From NCBI GenBank assembly GCA_019456225.1, contig VRUI01000020.1, forward strand, positions 1 through 64,000: a stretch of DNA of 64,000 nt, read 5' to 3'. Made by a program: the position numbers and the translations under genes. Below, in pieces: positions 61,501 through 64,000 of this stretch. Position 1 is the first letter of the stretch. The number at the start of each line of letters is the position of its first letter. A model generated the notes under the pieces. The model was not told where the DNA came from and searched no databases. It saw only the letters and a program-made list of their open reading frames with translations. The DNA is from Planctomycetota bacterium (GTDB lineage Bacteria; Planctomycetota; Phycisphaerae; Sedimentisphaerales; Anaerohalosphaeraceae).

Positions 61501-63113
61501 TCGACACAGTAACATATCCCGGTGACGGAACTATCATAGCAGTCTGGCAGCAATCCGACAACTCCGGTAATAATGACATTTATTACGGAGAGCTTGTTTC
61601 AGGCGCAGATGCATTCGCCACAAGCATTAATCTGACAAACGATGCCACCCTTGACCAAATAAACCCCGTTGTAGACGCAAATGCAACCGAAATATTCATA
61701 GTATGGCAGCATGATGCACCCGCCGCACTAAACGACATCGTGGTTTATACATCGGCAAACAACTGGGCCACACCGATTGTGATCACCGACCCTGGCAACA
61801 CTACCGATCAGACAAACCCGGCAATGGCAATAGACTCAGCCGGCAAAATTTATGTCACATGGCTCCAGGAAGGCACGATTATCCAGGTTTCAACATCAAC
61901 TAACTCAGGAGCAACCTGGGCAGCGGCGGTCAATGTAGTGACTGGTCTTTCTTCGGCGCAAACACAACCTGCCATAGCAATAGACGACAATGACACAGCT
62001 TACATAGTATGGGCTGATCCCAACGGATTTATCATCGGCGCAACATCAGCCGACTGGAGCGATCCAAATACTATCGACAACTCGGGCAACCTGGCAAACC
62101 CTGTAATCGCAACAGAAAGTACAGGCACAGTACTGCATATTCTCTGGGATGACGGAGCCGAGGTATACCACTGCGAAACTACAGACGGCCTGACGGCACC
62201 ATATACAACAACAGATATTACGGGTGCATCCGGCGCCCAGACCAATCCGACTATTGCAGTAAGCGTGACAAATGTATATGCCGCATGGAAAGATGCCGAA
62301 AGCGGGAACACGGACATCTTCTACGCTGAAAAAACCGGCTCATCATTCGGATCAAACATCTCGATAAACGACGACGCCGGAACAGACGCCCAGTTAGAGC
62401 CCTTTATAAACATCGACACAAACGGCAAACCCTACATCGCCTGGTCGGACAACAGAACATCCAGCCAGAGCATCTACTTTGCGGCAGCGACATTCATCGG
62501 CTCATCGCTGAAATCGTCAACAGTAGACTCAAGTGCAGGTGGAAACACAATTGTCGAGATCGACAGCACCACAGCCGGTGTAATAGACGATGTCAACGAT
62601 ATCGTTGTCACGATCCCGCCAGGCGAACTGCCCGCAGATACGACCATTACGATCGCGCAGCTGTATAACCCGCCGGCCCCGCCGACAAACTCCTTTGGCC
62701 TCTTCTACGAATTCGGACCAAGCGGACTGACATTCACCGATGAAGATGGAAAAAGAGCAACAATTACGATTCCGCATGACCCGGCCGATGAAGACTCGGA
62801 TTTTGATACATGGACAATTTACTGGTACGACCTGTTTGACGAAGAATGGAAAACCACCGGCATAACCAACATCACCCATAATGTTATTTCAGCGAGCCTG
62901 CACACGATCACATTCGAGACCACCCACTTCACCGGATTCGGTGTTGGCGGAGGGGTAGCACCGCCACCTGGTAGTGGTGGTGGTGGCGGTGGCGGCTGCT
63001 CTGTTTCGCCGTATGGCGGAGGCTCCATACCCGAATTCCTGCTGCCGTATGCTGTAATAGGCATAGTGCTAGCCGGACTAAAGCTAAAGAACAGACGCAA
63101 AAAAAGTGTATAA
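58509..63113 (+). CDS. Large surface protein with beta-helix, PKD, InlB repeats and Cys-containing C-terminal tag
   Basis: 1534 residues from the ATG at 58509 (AAGGAAG just upstream; an ATG at 58491 lacks one). Long basic n-region, then signal FYFLCLLIISLLTFTVIPAFA. Next: right-handed beta-helix (about 45-520, ending GASRDANPDAGAYEF); PKD-like domain (525-620); three divergent InlB B-repeats (about 621, 699, 777; for example YHFDGWTGTATV); Ig-like (856-975); a sialidase-like beta-propeller (980-1330); ZU5-like domain (1335-1480). It ends in a Gly-run, Cys1497 (GGGGCSVSPYGG), a helix (FLLPYAVIGIVLAGL) and KLKNRRKKSV. This tripartite end is not a PEP-CTERM and resembles Cys-bearing sorting tags cut by CPBP-type proteases, one of which is encoded next, overlapping by 8 bases. 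Confidence 0.85.
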   Translation: MNQNTKKKVRELNTNQQRNHRQFYFLCLLIISLLTFTVIPAFAATYYVDAATGDDTNPGTSANPWETLDRTYTWYSGGETPVVQEGDTILFRNGNYGDFTEVANNSSQLVYRTSLVTYKADTGHSPALTNIEIDNQDKWGGTGDGDSYLQIEGFDVTGGVVITNTSYVNIVNCVLTREPLPYAGVYAPYFSNSGSSGMIIRDSYHITVEGCDIHNAYRGINLEGSGANITIESNEIYDLAEDGIEASGYDNQIIEDNYIHNIHKFQGAIAFTCTVTGTFTNGETVIQAVTGAEGIYNGDQAGSADAYIFQTTATEFETAGAGGGTITGQNSGATLSTITNVDPSHTDAIQFNSTTISNVIIRRNRIIREGPGGFQALKIQPKGNIYDNFVLENNLIWAPKPILGGTGTTNIKINNNTFFSHKAGESWTGFQDVSFFNVTEMFNNIFGCGGSVAFNAVIEGNNIVDTDVSPESAWNNVFTDWSNGDFSLPRTSTAVGFGNAAYAPATDILGASRDANPDAGAYEFIGITANAGIDQFTKNTNVTLDGSDSESSDPNGNPITRYLWTCDPAINGGDPNLYDGANSSAAVTLPNDATAHTITLTVFDGDGNSDSDTVDITVYDNKLTTSSDTDGSVTEPQGGEGDYYYGTGDIVDIVAEPVSSLYEFVDWTGTGVGDVNDTTSATATIAMNADYTITANFQLKPTLTITSDSGGSVTTPGEGVFPYATGTTNIPITAAPDANYHFDGWTGTATVANAALATTTITSISANVTLHANFTRERTVTISSTVNGSVTTPGEGAITRDEGTVQAIAVTKTATGYFMFWTGTAVDASAVADPAAAGTTVTFSGDYTLIANFGLDATGPTVTAVSPTADYLYAPTNALVVLTVADAGTGVDPATVEIVVSTPNDPNVIVYTGDTPEYTSATGKCRRAGTSAAYTYYYQPDTPFNAEDLVTVTVDADDLQTPTSNDTTGATYSFEVATPIFGVNKVVNSVGTTAASNVDTVTYPGDGTIIAVWQQSDNSGNNDIYYGELVSGADAFATSINLTNDATLDQINPVVDANATEIFIVWQHDAPAALNDIVVYTSANNWATPIVITDPGNTTDQTNPAMAIDSAGKIYVTWLQEGTIIQVSTSTNSGATWAAAVNVVTGLSSAQTQPAIAIDDNDTAYIVWADPNGFIIGATSADWSDPNTIDNSGNLANPVIATESTGTVLHILWDDGAEVYHCETTDGLTAPYTTTDITGASGAQTNPTIAVSVTNVYAAWKDAESGNTDIFYAEKTGSSFGSNISINDDAGTDAQLEPFINIDTNGKPYIAWSDNRTSSQSIYFAAATFIGSSLKSSTVDSSAGGNTIVEIDSTTAGVIDDVNDIVVTIPPGELPADTTITIAQLYNPPAPPTNSFGLFYEFGPSGLTFTDEDGKRATITIPHDPADEDSDFDTWTIYWYDLFDEEWKTTGITNITHNVISASLHTITFETTHFTGFGVGGGVAPPPGSGGGGGGGCSVSPYGGGSIPEFLLPYAVIGIVLAGLKLKNRRKKSV

Positions 63114-63795
63114 GATAACAGCCGGAAAACGAATTTACGCAGAGACCGCAGTCAGTTTGATCGTTGTAATAACAGCGATCAAACTGACGCGGATCATCCC
63201 TTTCCTTTCAACCAAATGGTACCTAACCCCGGCTATCCTGCTAACCGCGGCACTTATACCGACACTCATAAAAAAACAAAATCCCATCAAAACCCTCCTG
63301 CCGCTCAAGAACATCTGGCTTTCGGTTTCGCTTTTGTCAGTAACATGCATTATCGTCTTTCCCTTGCTGTATATCGCCCTGCTGCTGCTAAAACACTGGC
63401 CGATAATCGAACCGTTTTTTCCGATCCCCTGGCCACGCGGCCAAGTCCCCAACTGGATAATATACAATTTTCTCTACATAGCCGTATTCGAAGAATTATT
63501 TTTCCGGGCATACATCCAATCCAACATCCAAAGAGCCCTCGACCCGCAATTGGCGGCAAACCCAGACCGGCCAAAGAAACTTAATCGACACCACTGGACA
63601 GCCATTACAGTGTCGTCAGCAGCCTTTACAGCAGCACACATGATAATCCACGCCGACCCTATGGCAATACTGGTTTTCCTGCCGGCCATGATATTCGGCT
63701 GGCTATACGCAAAAACAAATTCTATAATAGCCCCGATCCTCTTCCACGGAATCTCAAATACAGCATATTGCCTGATAGTATATTTCATGGGATAG
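63106..63795 (+). CDS. CPBP-family glutamic intramembrane protease
   Basis: 229 residues, six to eight TM helices. The three CPBP (Abi/CAAX-like) motifs are intact: Glu129-Glu130 with Arg134 in FEELFFRAYI, His178 in FTAAHM, and His214/Asn218 in LFHGISN. The start is a GTG overlapping the last codons of the surface-protein gene, so translation is coupled. Such one-to-one pairing of a CPBP protease with a protein bearing a Gly-Cys/TM/basic C-terminus recalls MYXO-CTERM/myxosortase pairs. Inference: it processes the neighbour's tag in the inner membrane. Confidence 0.88.
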   Translation: MYKITAGKRIYAETAVSLIVVITAIKLTRIIPFLSTKWYLTPAILLTAALIPTLIKKQNPIKTLLPLKNIWLSVSLLSVTCIIVFPLLYIALLLLKHWPIIEPFFPIPWPRGQVPNWIIYNFLYIAVFEELFFRAYIQSNIQRALDPQLAANPDRPKKLNRHHWTAITVSSAAFTAAHMIIHADPMAILVFLPAMIFGWLYAKTNSIIAPILFHGISNTAYCLIVYFMG

Positions 63796-63834
63796 TAACA
63801 AACAAAAGCCCGAAGCGCGAGCGCAGGGATAATA

Positions 63835-64000
63835 ATGCAAATATTAAGTGCAATACAAAATGGTAAATGGTCTCCCGGCATTGGAGACCCGACAGTCATC
63901 GGATGGCTGATCGTTGCCGCATATATCACGACTGCGATGCTCTCTGGAAGATGTGCGTATAATGCCAGGAAAAAACAGCAGACAAAGCTGCTGACCTTCT
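63835..64000 (+). CDS. Membrane protein, N-terminal part (runs off window)
   Basis: ATG at 63835 with AGGG 7 bases upstream opens a frame to the window end: MQILSAIQNGKWSPGIGDPT, then VIGWLIVAAYITTAMLSGRCAYNARKKQQTKLL. The GDPTVIGWL-AAY helix followed by a short basic loop looks like the start of a multi-span protein family I have seen near protein-sorting genes, but I cannot name it. It lies 39 bases after the CPBP protease, probably in the same operon. Confidence 0.65.
   Translation, partial: MQILSAIQNGKWSPGIGDPTVIGWLIVAAYITTAMLSGRCAYNARKKQQTKLLTF

Noticed and set aside
1-64000. tRNA, rRNA or riboswitch genes
   Set aside because: None recognised by eye in the gaps between genes; a covariance-model search would be needed to exclude small ones.

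Overview
The window looks like a chromosomal segment of a Gram-negative bacterium, most likely a planctomycete of the Phycisphaerae type. This is an inference from gene content: an exosortase with EpsI-like and PEP-CTERM proteins, a Kdo transferase (so lipid A/LPS), giant TPR and beta-helix/InlB-repeat surface proteins, and intergenic DNA full of short-period repeats. No rRNA, tRNA or CRISPR array was recognised.

Layout. 1-5 kb: housekeeping genes topA and groES on +, then two small PEP-CTERM surface proteins on -. 5-12 kb: a heavy-metal efflux operon on - (His-rich small protein, outer-membrane lipoprotein, membrane-fusion protein, RND pump). 12.2-12.7 kb: an internally deleted insertion sequence with 16-bp terminal inverted repeats. 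12.75-14 kb: waaA on +. 14-55 kb: about 41 kb of almost uninterrupted minus-strand genes for making, modifying and exporting a surface polysaccharide. 56-57.5 kb: a LarA-like nickel enzyme. 58.5-64 kb: a plus-strand operon with a 1.5-kresidue surface protein ending in a Gly-rich/Cys/TM/basic tag, an overlapping CPBP intramembrane protease, and the start of a third membrane protein.

How the polysaccharide genes fit together. An initiating sugar-phosphate transferase, a Wzz/tyrosine-kinase fusion, a Wzx flippase and a Wzy-like polymerase outline a Wzx/Wzy pathway; no Wza-like outer-membrane exporter is in view. RfbB, RmlC-like, RmlD-like and a second epimerase would make deoxysugars. An AlgD-type GDP-mannose dehydrogenase would make GDP-mannuronate. 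CysD, CysNC, a second CysC, CysQ and a sulfotransferase form a PAPS supply, use and clean-up set, so the polymer is probably sulfated. Two polysaccharide pyruvyl transferases, each beside an Fe-S/FrhB flavoprotein, suggest further decoration. A heparinase II/III-like protein may trim it. The exosortase and EpsI link the locus to PEP-CTERM sorting.

The most striking non-genic signal is a family of degenerate heptanucleotide arrays (AGCNNNN read one way, NNNNGCT the other). They often have dyad symmetry, start at or within the stop codons of many genes, and in several places have become coding sequence: both ends of the exosortase, the tail of EpsI, and a 92-codon in-frame insert in a nucleotidyltransferase-like protein. 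I regard this repeat/coding interplay, the sulfation module, the mirrored FrhB/pyruvyltransferase pairs and the Cys-tag/CPBP protease pair as the leads most worth following.
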